Origin: Lotus japonicus
Taxonomy: Eukaryota; Streptophyta; Magnoliopsida; Fabales; Fabaceae
NCBI RefSeq assembly: GCF_012489685.1
Contig: NC_080044.1
Span: 75,130,732 to 75,194,731, forward strand
DNA: 64,000 bases
Reading direction: 5' to 3'
The notes beneath the pieces were generated by a model. That model had not been told where the DNA came from. It saw only the letters and a program-made list of their open reading frames with translations, and did not search any database. Shown in pieces: positions 1 through 11,500 of the stretch. How positions within the stretch are numbered: position 1 is the stretch's first letter; every line of letters begins with the position of its first letter. Made by a program: the position numbers and the translations under genes.

Positions 1-259
1 AATATCAATTATTAAATTTGAGTAATAGTAATTATTTAGATCTAAAGAACTCTAATTCTATTCAATCAAATGTCTCACATCCATTATTATTTAATTTATT
101 ATATTTTATAATTAAATATGTTTTAATATTTGTATATATTTTTTATAATTTGGAGTGTCAGAGGCCCATAATATTTATATTTATTAAAATTATGATAATC
201 ATATATAATTTTAAAAATATTATCAATAAACCCGTGCAACGCACGGGTACCATTTCTAG
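1..259 (+). mobile_element. Helitron 3' end (truncated by window start)
   Basis: An AT-rich stretch ends in a GC-rich perfect hairpin at 231-247 (CCCGTGC, loop AAC, GCACGGG). Eight bases later comes CTAG (256-259), followed by T. A short hairpin 8-12 bases before CTRR, with insertion next to T, is the known 3' end signature of plant Helitrons. The 5' end lies outside the window and no Rep/helicase coding is visible, so this is probably a non-autonomous member. The call rests only on the terminal structure. Confidence 0.55.
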
Positions 260-1482
260 TATTTATAGTACTTCACATTTGTTGCAGTTTTGATTGAGAT
301 GGGGTTGGGATTTTTAAAAGGAATTGATATATACTTCTCAGTTCTCATTTTCATTTATTTGGCGGGTGGATGATTATAATTTTCGGATTAGTGCCCTTTA
401 TGATTGGAGGTGTTTAATATTTGGCTTTTGCCTTATTCTCATATGAGAGAGATGTTAATCTTTTCCTAGTTTTATTCTAGTTAATGAAATTTATTTTGCT
501 GTTAAAGGAAATTACAATAGAGGAAAACTTCATCTGACCGGTTGCAGTGGTTAAAATGATTATTTGAACTTTAGGTTGAGTTTTATAAAAAAAAACTTTT
601 AAGTTGAGAGTTTAATTTTTAAGAGTCACGTTTTTTTAGAAGATCTTTGAATATCAACATATTTTGGTGAGAATTGCAAGAGAAGTTTATTGCACCTAAA
701 AAATTATTGTAAAGGAACTAAAAGAGTAAAAGTGAATGAATGTTGAGAAGCCAAAAGTTATGGGATCAAAACTGAAAGCTAAGTATAGACTACATAATAT
801 TTATAAAAAAGTAAATTTAAAATATAAATATTTTGACCTTTTTTTTTTGATAAGCGTATTTTGACCTTTTTCTTCTTGATATTTTGATGAGTTAAATGTA
901 TGACTGTATGAGCAGTGTTGGATAGCTCGAAGTGAGAGCCGAAAAGCAAGAAAAGTTTATGCGGCCCAGTCTTGTTTATTTAGAAAATAAATAAATATAA
1001 TAATATATTTCAGGATAACTCCATAATCTTCTCCCTTCAAGTTAAAAATTTATTAAAATCACACTATTTCTTTAATATTAAATATAAGAATAAATATATA
1101 AAAAAATTCATGCTTTAATATTAAATATAAGAATAAATATATAAAAAAAATTCATGACTCGAGAGAATACTATATCACTTCTAGTAGGTGAATGAGAAGT
1201 GTAAAACCATTTTTTCCAAACTTTAACACCGAGTGCCAGTTGCTAACCGATTATTCAGTACGAACCAATAACAAGCAAACGCACAATAAGTTTCCATTAA
1301 CTCTATCAACCTGCCCTTAGTGGTCCCCCCTCTCATCTCACCTTACTCCATCACTCTATATATACAGTTTATCATTCTCTATGTTTGGTATAACCATAAC
1401 CACTTTATAAGCCTCTCACCTTTGTAATTTCATCAAATAATTACCACCACCTTTCTTAATTTCTAGCTAGGGTGAAGCCAAC
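260..1482. other. Intergenic/upstream region of the CER2-like gene
   Basis: I see no gene here. It holds AT-rich sequence and a two-copy tandem repeat of about 43 bp at 1071-1156 (each copy begins TTTAATATTAAATATAAG). The last 150 bp are less AT-rich and contain a TATA-like motif and a pyrimidine-rich leader, as expected of a plant promoter. Confidence 0.6.
1356..1364 (+). promoter_or_regulatory. Candidate TATA box of the CER2-like gene
   Basis: TATATATA lies about 120 bp upstream of the ATG at 1483, preceded by a C/T-rich stretch. Position and sequence suit a plant core promoter. The transcription start cannot be seen from sequence alone. Confidence 0.5.
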
Positions 1483-4400
1483 ATGGTTTTCTCCCAAGAA
1501 GAAGAGACCTTAGTCTATGATCTGAAGCTATCCTCCGTTGGGCCGGGCCGGGCAACCGGCTCAGACGTGTTTCACCACCCGGGTGGCTTGGACTTGGCCA
1601 TGAAGCTTCACTATCTTAGAGTGGTGTACTTCTTTGATAGTGAAGCTGCACAAGGACTAACCACTATGAAAATAAAGGAGCACATGTTCCAGTGGTTCAA
1701 CCACTACTACTTCACTTGCGGCCGGTTTCGGCGATCGGAGTCCGGTCGGCCGTTCATCAAGTGCAATGATTGTGGATCCAGGTTCATTGAGGCCAAGTGC
1801 AAGAAAACTCTTGATGAGTGGCTAGCCATGAAGGATTGGCCTCTCTATAAGTTGTTGGTGTCTCAACAAGTCATTGGGCCAGAATTATCCTTTTCCCCTA
1901 GTGTTTTGTTTCAGGTGCTTTATCTATGCACACTTTATTTTACACTCACCTTAATTACATGTTTTTATTTTTCTCCAATCATTTATCATACCATTCCAAA
2001 TTTTAAACACCATATTTATAATATATAGTACGCACATCTCATATATTCTTTATCTTTATTTTCACGTGATATTTTATCATATATTATATTTGTGATCTCT
2101 TTTTTATATTTTTTTCTCACTTATCATTAATTGAGGTGTTTACAGCCTCATAAGTCTTTATCATAGGTCTCACTACTATATATGCTACTTTCTAGGTATA
2201 TTAACCAAGTAAAGTGAAAGTCATTATTTTCCCTTGCCTGAGCATATTACACATGGCAAATGCATTAAACATTAACTGGTCCATTATTTTTATTTTTACT
2301 TGTGAATAGTGACTGGTCCAATTTTGATTCTTTTATGCATGCATCTCTATAAATTTGCTCTTATTCAAATTGAAAACATTCAACAAACATGTCACATATT
2401 GAGAGAAAAATATATTTTCTGGCTATAAAAAATATTATTGATTTTTTAAGTTGATATAATTGTTGATTGATGGATACAATTAAGAAAGGATAAAAGAGAC
2501 AAAGAAGTTTGAATTCTTCACATGAAAATCATTGATAGAATGCACTAGCAAAATGGATTTTTGACAATTTTTAACTATCACAATCTACATGCATTAAAAA
2601 AAAACGTTAAACAAAGATGGTAACAGTTAAAAACAGGCACAAATTCATATTGTTTGAGTGTTCAATCTGCCCGTATAACTATTTAGCCCTTATAGACTAG
2701 TCCTAATCATTCTAATTCTCACACGACAGTAGATTTTTAATACTTACTTATTACTCTGTGCATTATCTTTCATGAATTAATACCTTATTGTCCTCAAAAG
2801 ATGACTCAAGTTGTAAGAAGTTGAGACATAAGGGTTGGGTGAGATGAATTGTGAAGGATCCAAGGTTTGAACTCTGAGATTGACTAATTTACTAACATTA
2901 CTAACAACTAACAGTTGCCTATAAAAAAATAGTTACTTTAATAGTTTACTTAAAATGCGGTTAAAAAGGGGAAAACTATCACACAAAGACATATAGCAAT
3001 ATTATATGAAGGATTGGTATCATCTTATTTAACAATTCTATGATGTTTTTTTTATGGTGAAGTTTTTGTGTGTATTTTTCTACCTTAAATATTCACATGA
3101 TTTCACTTACTCCTATTTAAAACGAGGCCTCATTTAATACATATTTAATATATATGAAGAAAAAGATTGATAAAAAAACTTTAACATAGAGAAAGTTTTT
3201 ACATGATGATTACTCCCCCGCAACCCTGCAAGAATACTGAGCAATTTTAATTCATTTCCCTCCTGAAAGAGGCAAATTCTTTGTAAGTCTTTTTCCACTC
3301 TCAAAGATTCTATTTTAAGGATCTGTCTTTTAGAAAAGAAAAAAATTCTCCCTTCCCCTTAAAAACAACCTATAGATTCTGTGCTTTCTAAATCACTTTT
3401 TGAAAATATGAATTTACCAAAAATAGAATTAGATTTTTTTTTTATAAGCAAATAGAATTAGATTTTAATATTAGATGGATTTTATCTGTAAAATAAAAAT
3501 TATATATAATGAATTTTATTGTCCAAAAGAGAAGATGAATTGAAAACCGGAAGTGTTGTTAAAGTGAAAATGCATAAATGTGTTTCAAAAAAAAAAAATG
3601 CATAAATGCATGTCAGTCAACATGAATGCACGATGTTTTAACCTCACGACAACAGAACAGAAGAGCTCAAGAGCATTAATTAATTTATTTTTGAAATTTG
3701 AAGAGCATTAATGATACACTAGTAAGTAACTTATCACTCCTAGTATAAGAAGTAATATGAGATAAATATCAGGAAAGTCATTTATTGAAATGAATAACAT
3801 TATAGTTTCTGAAATGAAGGGAGATATCCATAAAGGGCATTAGTTTTAACACCCCTTATTAATCTCACACCCTCTTTTATTATTTAAATTTTCTTAATAC
3901 CCTCTTTTATAAAGAGATAATCAAAGTGTGATAGTATTTTCACACCTACTAACTGTGAAACATTTTTCACACTCAATGAGTGTGAAAATAAAACTAAAGG
4001 AAGAAGGTAAAGAGAGAATGAACATACTCAATTCACACAATTGTGTTTCACATTCAAGGGTGTGAAACACAATTCAGTTTCGCACTCAAGATCAGAAGTG
4101 TGAATTGATCAACTGTTGAGAATTTTATTTTCAATTTTAAATTTTTCGTTTCTTTAGAATTAGATTTCACACTCAAGTGTGTAAAACATTTTTAAATTTC
4201 ACACTCAAGAGTGTAAGTTATTGAACTGTTAATAATTTTATTTTTAAAAATATATTTTTTTGTTTTTTTTATATTTTCATTTCCCACTCAAGAGTGTGAA
4301 GGAACCAATTGTTAGTAAATTTCACACTTTTGAGTGTGAACAAAACAACTATTTCCCACTCCATAGTGTGAGCTACAAACCAAATTCACACTCTAAAGTG

Positions 4401-6532
4401 TGAAATACGAACAACAGTGATAAAATGAAATTGTTATACTTACTAACTGTGAAACATTTTCACACTCACATTCACTGAGTGTGAAACACTTAAAATGAAA
4501 GGAAGAAGGTGAAGAGAGAATGAACATACATCGGTTCACACTTACAAAGTATGAAATGTTTTCACATATATTAAGTGTGAAAAGTGACAACGAAGAAAAC
4601 TATGAGATGAGAGTAAAAGTGAAGAGTGGTGTGACAAACAAAGATGATGGTAGTGATAAAGTAGGAAAAGAGATATGTTTAGAATGAAATTAAATTTTAA
4701 GGGTATTTGAGACATTTTGGTGCATAAAGGAGGGTGGAGGATTAATTGAGGGAGTGTTAAAACTAATGCTCATCCATAAATACCAAAATACAAAAATAAA
4801 TATATACGCATTATTTTTATTTTTATTTGTAAGTATGAAACAAATCCCAATACGAATTAGATAGGTGATATATATATATATATTACTTTTCCATACTTTA
4901 AGGATAATAGTAATTAAGGTAAATGCAATCATCTCAACTGAGGTTTGTTATCATTATAATGATCTTTTATCTAGTTTGTAAAATTCACGAATTTCTCATC
5001 TTTCAATATTATTTAGGAAGATAGAGAAGTGTGTGAGAAATTTTATGAGTAAATTTCAATGAAGGTTAGTACAATGTTCTTAATAAAATAAGGATGGTTA
5101 GTGTCTTATTGAATAATAAAATAAATGTCAGTGTAACAATGATAAACCTCGAAATATTACAATTTTCCCTAATAATAAAAATGGTAGGTCTCGGAGAAGC
5201 AACTATTTTAAGTAGAAATATCCACCAATTTAACATTTTTATTCACATGAGGATTCGAGCCCACACCTTTGAGAGTGAGTTTCAAACCTGGATCTAACGG
5301 ACCACGTGTGACCTCTAATAATTATTTTTCTACATACGAAATTGAGTTGAGATATTTTGAATTGTTTGTTGACAGGAACAAAATCAACAGCCTAGGACAC
5401 ATGGCTGATTCTTTTAATAATCAAATAGACTTCTATGATGATATTAACCATAGTACTATGTAATGAACATCCCAACACAAAGACCCCAAGAAAAACTAAT
5501 AGTACTATGTAATGAACAAATATTCTTCACATGCTGACCACCCAATTTCATATATCTAATCAAAATTTATTTAGAAAACCATCACATCAATATTATTGAT
5601 ATATATTTGGAATCAATAAAATTCATAACTTTGCTTTTTTGCAGCTAACTCAATTCAAGTGTGGTGGAATTTCCTTGGGCCTTAGCTGGGCCCATGTACT
5701 GGGGGACCCACTTTCAGCCTCAGATTTCATCAACAGTTGGGGCCAAGTCATGAGTAATATGGGCATGAAAACACCCTCCAACAGCCCAAGACCCGCTCCA
5801 AGGCCATACCAACCGGGTCATGAAAATGATCCTGTTTCAGCAAAACGGGTCAACCCGGTGGGTGACCACTGGATCCCAGCCAACAACAGCAAAATGGACA
5901 CATTCTCCTTCCACCTAACAGGATCCCAAATGAGCCACTTGCAAGCACAGGTTTGGGGTCCAAGTGTTGACCAAACCCCTCCTTTTGAGTCCCTATGTGC
6001 CATTATTTGGCAAAGCCTTGCCCGGATTCGGGCCGGATCCGAACCCAATACCGTGACGGTTTGCCGACCTGACCCGCATTATAGGAGGGTTAATGTGATT
6101 GGTAACCACCAAGTGATAAGTAAGGTTGAAGCTGGAATTGAATGTTCAAACATTGTTGACACTGATTTGAGAGTTTTGGCTAGCATGCTTGCTGATCAAG
6201 GTGTGGATGAGAGGGATCAGATTGAGGAAGCAATGGAAAAAGATCAAGGGGTGGTTGATTTCTGTGTCTATGGTGCCAATTTGACATTTTTAGACTTGGA
6301 AGATGTTAATGTCTATGACTTGGAATTGAATGGAGAAAAACCAATGTATGTGTACTACACCCTTCAAGGGGTTGGAGATGAAGGAGCTGTTTTGGTATTG
6401 CCATGGCCAAAAGGTTCAATCAAGAATGGTATTGAAGGGAAGTTTGTGACCATGATATTGCCTGAGGATGAAATGGTGAAGCTCAAATCTGAGCTTAAGG
6501 TGAATGGTATTATGCTTGAGGGTGATTTTTAA
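1483..6532 (+). CDS. CER2/CER26-like BAHD-family protein (2 exons)
   Basis: Exons 1483-1914 and 5645-6532 join in phase 0 (donor CAG|GTGCTT, acceptor TTTTGCAG|CTAACT) and give about 439 aa, the usual BAHD length. The acyltransferase motif HxxxD is present as HVLGD near residues 161-165, right after the exon junction. The second family motif, DFGWG, is not recognisable near the C-terminus; YDLELNG stands about where it would be. HxxxD without a clear DFGWG is typical of the ECERIFERUM2-like clade, which works with the ER fatty-acid elongase to make very-long-chain wax precursors rather than acting as an ordinary acyltransferase. That role is inferred from family resemblance, and CER2 versus CER26 type cannot be decided. 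The 3.7-kb intron carries a MULE miniature element and a SINE-like repeat. Confidence 0.85.
2803..2929 (+). repeat. SINE-like repeat, copy 1 (intron of CER2-like gene)
   Basis: It shares an internal core (GACATAAGGGTTGGGTGAGA) and a 3' end (GCCTATAAAAAA) with copies at 7272-7410 (inverted) and, more loosely, 35890-36008. A box-B-like stretch is present but decayed (AGGTTTGAACTCT). No target duplication was found by eye, so the borders are approximate. Confidence 0.5.
3835..4771. mobile_element. Non-autonomous Mutator-like element (MULE-MITE), 937 bp
   Basis: The ends are inverted repeats. The left reads GGGCATTAGTTTTAACACC and the complement of the right end reads GAGCATTAGTTTTAACACT, with weaker similarity further in. 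It is flanked by a perfect 9-bp duplication ATCCATAAA (3826-3834 and 4772-4780); nine bases is the length typical of Mutator-like transposition. There is no coding capacity. The interior (about 3940-4590) holds roughly a dozen imperfect palindromes of the form TTTCACACT-spacer-AGTGTGAAA. It lies in the large intron of the CER2-like gene. Confidence 0.85.
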
Positions 6533-7271
6533 TTAGAGATCGAGTATAAGTTTTCAGTTTTATTTGGTATGTTTGCCATAAGGGAAAAAATATATAGTTT
6601 ATAGTATGTCAATGCATGTATGTTTAAAAGTTCTTCTACAATTGATATTAAAAATAAAATCAGTTCTAGTGAGAAGTTTTTGTGATTAATTTATAAGTTC
6701 CAGAATCAATTCTGAGAAAATATAAATTAATCCAGCATGCTATTAGTATATTGTCATACATAATTTGGGGAGCCCATATGGTGTTCATGTGGTATGGTCC
6801 ACTTGCTTTTATGTGAGTTGCTATTCGATTGAAGGAAAAATAGCTGGACACCTCATAAAGTGTATAGAGGAAAGAGAAATACAAAATGTGAGGAATGATG
6901 TAAGGTGATAGTAAAAGAGATGGAGAAAATGGGGTGAAGGGAAAAATAAATGTATCATGTATAAGAAGCATAATTGTTAAATAAATTGTTCCGTATTTTT
7001 TTTATTCTTTTGATACAAATATATAGTTCAGCTTCTTTTAATTTTATTAACATTTATTCAGATGATAAAATTGCAATTTTTTGTCATTAACTTTTATGCT
7101 GCATAAATTATGAGAGCAGTATATTTTTATTTTAGAAAAATATTACTTGTGCATACATTTTTTCTAACATACAACAAACACATATGTTAGCTGTTTTTAA
7201 CCGCCGCTAAATGCTATGACAGTTAAAAATCATCACTAATATGTGTTTGTTGTATGTTCACAAAAAATAGA

Positions 7272-7410
7272 TTTTTTTTATAGGCAAATGTTATTTGTTA
7301 AAAATATTAGTAAATTAATTCATCCTTCAAGTTCGAACCCGGGACCTTTCACCATTTATCTCACCCAACCCTTATGTCACTAGCTTTTACAACTTAAGCT
7401 ATTTGACTCA
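7272..7410 (-). repeat. SINE-like repeat, copy 2 (inverted)
   Basis: The complement strand reads the same core as copy 1 (GACATAAGGGTTGGGTGAGA), a good box-B match (GGGTTCGAAC) and the 3' end TGCCTATAAAAAAA. Box B is the internal RNA polymerase III promoter element of tRNA-derived SINEs. Borders are approximate. Confidence 0.6.
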
Positions 7411-7609
7411 CAAAAAGTAGATGTATTCACATCATTACTTTGTTTTAATTTAAGGAGGTGGGTTTTAATATAAGGAGGTCCAAATTCTAAAGGCTTTGAG
7501 CGTCTATTTTTATTTAACAACAATAAAAAGTTTTTTCTTCTGACATGAATTCATTTTTCTTACATGAATTCAGTACGTTGCTTAAATGATTGAAGTTGTT
7601 TTACCAACA

Positions 7610-7735
7610 AGTTATTGATCTAATGGTAGGTAGTTTAGACTTTCATGAGAGTGAGAACACAAGTTCGATCCCTATAAAAATCATTTGGGAGGAACCATTA
7701 CAGTTTTCCTATCAAAGACAAAAAAAAAGGAAAAA
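7610..7735 (+). repeat. Possible second SINE-type repeat
   Basis: A tRNA-like arrangement is visible: TAATGGTAGG near 7621, then AAGTTCGATCCCT near 7661 (box-B-like), then an A-rich tail at about 7720-7735. It is different in sequence from the other SINE-like copies. No duplication was found, so the call is weak. Confidence 0.3.
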
Positions 7736-8145
7736 ATTGTTTCATAATGTTCAGCCAAAAACAAATTTTTGAATGACAAAAAGGTAAGCTTGGTTTATAC
7801 TCTTCTCAACACAAAACTAGCTTAACTTGAATGCACTTTTTCTTAAGATAGAAATAATCGAATTCACTTTTTTTAATGCCACTTCTCATCGAACATTTAA
7901 CTCTGATGAGTTGTCCACCCTTTTTAATGAAAAACTTAGAAGGTTAGTTGATTATTCAGTGGGAAAAGATGGACTACTTCCATAAAAAGTTTTATGTTTA
8001 ATTTCCCAGACGTGATTTAAGAGACATGCCATAACTCAATGGTGATTGAAACCAAATCTACAAAAACCTTTATCCATTGTACAAAATCTCTTTTGAAGGC
8101 AACATTATGTTGCAAGATTTATTATCAAACTTTAAAAAATATAAC

Positions 8146-8523
8146 TGGACTGGGCGGGACATAAAGAAGATTATGTCCCGCCCAAAATGAACAAATAACC
8201 ATTGAAGATAGCCATGGCGGGAAAGGCGACACGACGAGCTTCATTGCCCCCCCTTAGATGATGGACCCACAAGCCAGCTGGAAGATTCCTTTGGATTTGT
8301 CTTATATGTACGGGGATTTGGGCCCTGATTGTCAGGCCCAAATATAGGAAAGATCCATATCATGACCACCCCCTCTATAAAAGGGGAGGTCATCCACTTG
8401 TACGAAACCAACTTTTTCAGCATTAATGAGAATATTCCTTTTATGGTAGTTTTGCTATTTTAGTGCTCTGCTAGGGTTTACTTTTTGTCTTTCTCTTACA
8501 TAAGCTTGCCCTAGTACAGAACA
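8146..8523 (+). repeat. 5' LTR of the Tat-type element
   Basis: It begins TGGACTGGGCGGGACATAAA and ends CCCTAGTACAGAACA (TG...CA). The first 40 bases contain a strong inverted repeat (GGGCGGGACATAA / TTATGTCCCGCCC). A TATA box (TATAAAA, 8376-8382) lies in a GC-rich context. By eye it matches the LTR at 17305-17682. Confidence 0.95.
8376..8382 (+). promoter_or_regulatory. TATA box in the 5' LTR
   Basis: TATAAAA sits in CCCTCTATAAAAGGGGAGG, about two thirds into the LTR. It is a plausible RNA polymerase II start for the genomic RNA. The same motif recurs in the 3' LTR at 17535-17541. Confidence 0.7.
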
Positions 8524-8542
8524 TTGGCGCCGTCTGTGGGGA
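8524..8542 (+). other. Primer binding site of the Tat-type element
   Basis: TTGGCGCCGTCTGTGGGGA begins directly after the LTR. TGGCGCC at this place is the usual tRNA-primer complement of Tat-type Gypsy elements; the exact tRNA was not determined. Confidence 0.75.
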
Positions 8543-8583
8543 AGACTCAGCTCTTCCGGTGACAGAAGGAGGAATCGCGAGCC

Positions 8584-11500
8584 ATGGAGACTCGTTCATA
8601 CGGCGTAGGTCGGCGCGATCATCGCCGGCGCGGTGGTGGTCGACACGGCGGTCGCGCCGGCGGACGAAACAACAACCGTCCCGTACTGGACGACCAAGAG
8701 CAGGAAGCTTCCTCGGAGGGGGTCCACTCAGTGGCGCCGTCGCCGGCGTCATTGGTGAATGCAGCTCCGGGAAGACCTTCAGATCTGATCGCTAAATCAG
8801 ATCCAGGTGTTCGGCGGCGTTCAACGCCGCCTGACTACGTGAACTTGGAAGATCTTAAAACAACTGCTCCACGGAGAGCGCAAGAGGCAGTGACAGGTAT
8901 CACGCCTGCGGCTTTGCAACAAATGTTAGATACCTTGCAGAAGGTGCAGTCCCAAAACGAGCAGTTGCAAGCCCAAGTTGAGTATCTTACTCAGCGGCAG
9001 AATTTTAAGCAAGAACAACGCCTGGAGGCGGAGGATGTAGTTGAATTCCAACCTTTTGTTCCGGCCATCACTAGGGTGGACATTCCAAAGCACCTGCAAA
9101 CCATGGCATTAGACGCCTTTTCGGGCGAATCTGATCCTATGGAGCATCTTAGATACTTCAATACTAAAATGGTGATCGGCGGGGCGTCGGATGCGGTAAA
9201 ATGTCGATTATTGCCTTCCACGTTCAAGGGCATGGCGATGCAGTGGTTCATTCGACAACCGCCCTTCTCCATTGATAATTTCACTGATCTGTCCACTAAG
9301 TTTCTGACTCAATTTTCCGCCAATAAAACCACAAAAGCAACAATGTTTGATCTTATCAGCATACATCAGCAACCAGGCGAGAAATTAAAAACCTACATGG
9401 CACGCTTCAGCAAGATGGCGGTGCAGTTGGAGGATGAAAATCCAGATGTCTGTTTGGCGTCATTCAAAAATGGTCTTCGGGCGGGAGATTTGAATAGAGA
9501 CTTAACAAGGCGACCGGCGAAGGATATGATGGATCTTCGCGCTCGTGTTCAAGAGTTCATATTGATTGAGCAAGATGACCAGAAGAAACAAGAAAGAGAG
9601 GAAGGACGTAAGCAGTCTCAATCTAGCGGTGTTTCACAAGACAAATCTAAGGCGGGGAAGGAAACCAGGATAGCGCAAACCCCCCGCGTACCAAGACCGG
9701 GACCATACCACAACTCTAAACCTGGCTTTCAAAATACATGGCACAGAAATTCACAAGGTCCCGCTGCTGCCACAGCTGGTCAGCCTGGTGCTTCGCCAAC
9801 GCCAATCCCACTTACTAAGTTGAATGCACCCTTAAGTACCATTTTAAGGGCGGTTGGACAGACCAACGTTGTGCAGTACCCACCACCCCCACGGCGGCCG
9901 CCAGCTAACGTGGACACCAATAGGTGGTGCGAGTACCACAGAGCGTTGGGGCATACGACAGATAATTGCTGGAATTTAAGGCGGGAAATTGATCGCTTGA
10001 TTAAAGCTGGCCATTTGGCAAACTTTGTCAAAGACACAGCAGCGCCGGAGGTAGCTAAAATCACTCAAGGGGACAAAGGTAAAGGTAAAGAGATAGTTGA
10101 AGAGTTGGGCGATCCTGCTGGGGAATGCTCATCTATTGCAGGAGGATTTGGCGGGGGTGCAATTTCATGTAAGGCTAGAAAACGCTACGTAGCGGCAGTA
10201 CACTCAGTACAGGAGTCGAACGAAGGCGAGTGTTGGGTGAATCATTCCCCTATTATATTCACCCCTCAGGATTTTGCGCATGTAATTCCCCATGACAACG
10301 ATCCAATTGTGGTAACAATTAGGGTTAACAATTATGTGACAAAGAAAGTATTCTTAGACCAGGGATCTTCGGCAGACATCATCTATGGAGACGCCTTTGA
10401 TCGCCTGGGACTAAAGGAATCAGATTTGAAACCATACAGGGGAACTTTGGTGGGATTCACAGGAGACCGTGTCAGTGTGCGGGGATACGTCGAAATTCCG
10501 ACTGCCTTTGGAGAAGGAGAGTTTGTCAAGAAGTTTCAAGTAAAGTACTTAGTATTGGCGTGTAGAGCCAATTACAACGTACTCTTGGGGCGAGACACCC
10601 TCAATAAGGTCTGCGCGGTCATCTCAACTGCTCATTTAACTGTTAAATATCCCGCCTGCAACGGGAAGGTCGGGATATTGCGTGTAGACCAGAATGCAGC
10701 AAGGGAATGCTATTTGAGGAGCGTGGCGCTCTATGGGCGGAAGGCCGCCAAGGAGAGCCACCGAATCACAGAAATCTTCCCACAAGAAGGATTTAGCTTG
10801 GACCCAAGAGATGATGCTGATGATTTTCGCCCACAACCGCTGGAAGAAACCAAGCAGGTGCAAGTCAAGGACAAGTTTCTAAAGATTGGCAGTGGGTTGA
10901 CAACAGAACAAGAGGACATACTAATCACCCTTCTGGGCGATAATCTAGATCTCTTCGCATGGACCATCAATGATGTACCAGGGATTGATCCCAAGGTGAT
11001 CACCCACAAGCTAGCCATACGACCAGGGGCGACCCCGGTCATCCAACCAAGGCGAAGAATGAGTGAAGAAAAGAACAAGGCTGTACAAGTAGAGACTGAA
11101 AAATTGATCAAGGCCCGCTTCATCCGTGAGGTACAGTACCCAACGTGGCTCGCCAATGTTGTAATGGTCAAGAAGGCCAATGGGAAATGGCGAATGTGCA
11201 CGGACTACACGAGCCTGAACAAAGTGTGTCCCAAAGATTCGTACCCACTTCCCAATGTTGACAAGCTTGTGGATGGAGCTTCAGGGAATGAACTTTTAAG
11301 TCTCATGGACGCTTATTCGGGCTATAATCAGATTATGATGCATCCCTCGGATGAGGAAAGTACAGCATTCATGACCAATCAGGCGAACTATTGTTACAAG
11401 ACAATGCCTTTTGGTTTGAAGAATGCAGGAGCTACGTACCAACGGCTCATGGACAAAATTTTTTCAAAGCAAGTAGGCAGGAATATGGAGGTGTATGTGG

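Larger units (their letters stand above)
6533..8140. other. Intergenic region with dispersed repeats
   Basis: I see no gene. The region holds the 3' flank of the CER2-like gene, two SINE-like repeats (7272-7410 and about 7610-7735), and AT-rich filler up to the Gypsy insertion at 8146. Confidence 0.6.

Noticed and set aside
18..293. Short open frame at the window start
   Set aside because: Low-complexity AT-rich translation running through the Helitron hairpin; no family resemblance.
1915..2028. Continuation of the CER2-like first exon to the stop at 2028
   Set aside because: The frame after 1914 is hydrophobic intron translation; a GT donor at 1915 joins in phase to the HxxxD exon at 5645.
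4393..4590. Short minus-strand open frame
   Set aside because: It lies wholly within the palindrome array of the MULE and translates repeats.
3940..4600. Regularly recurring palindromic repeats that could look like a CRISPR array
   Set aside because: Spacing and units vary, there are no constant-length spacers or cas genes, and the block lies inside a plant MULE with a 9-bp duplication.
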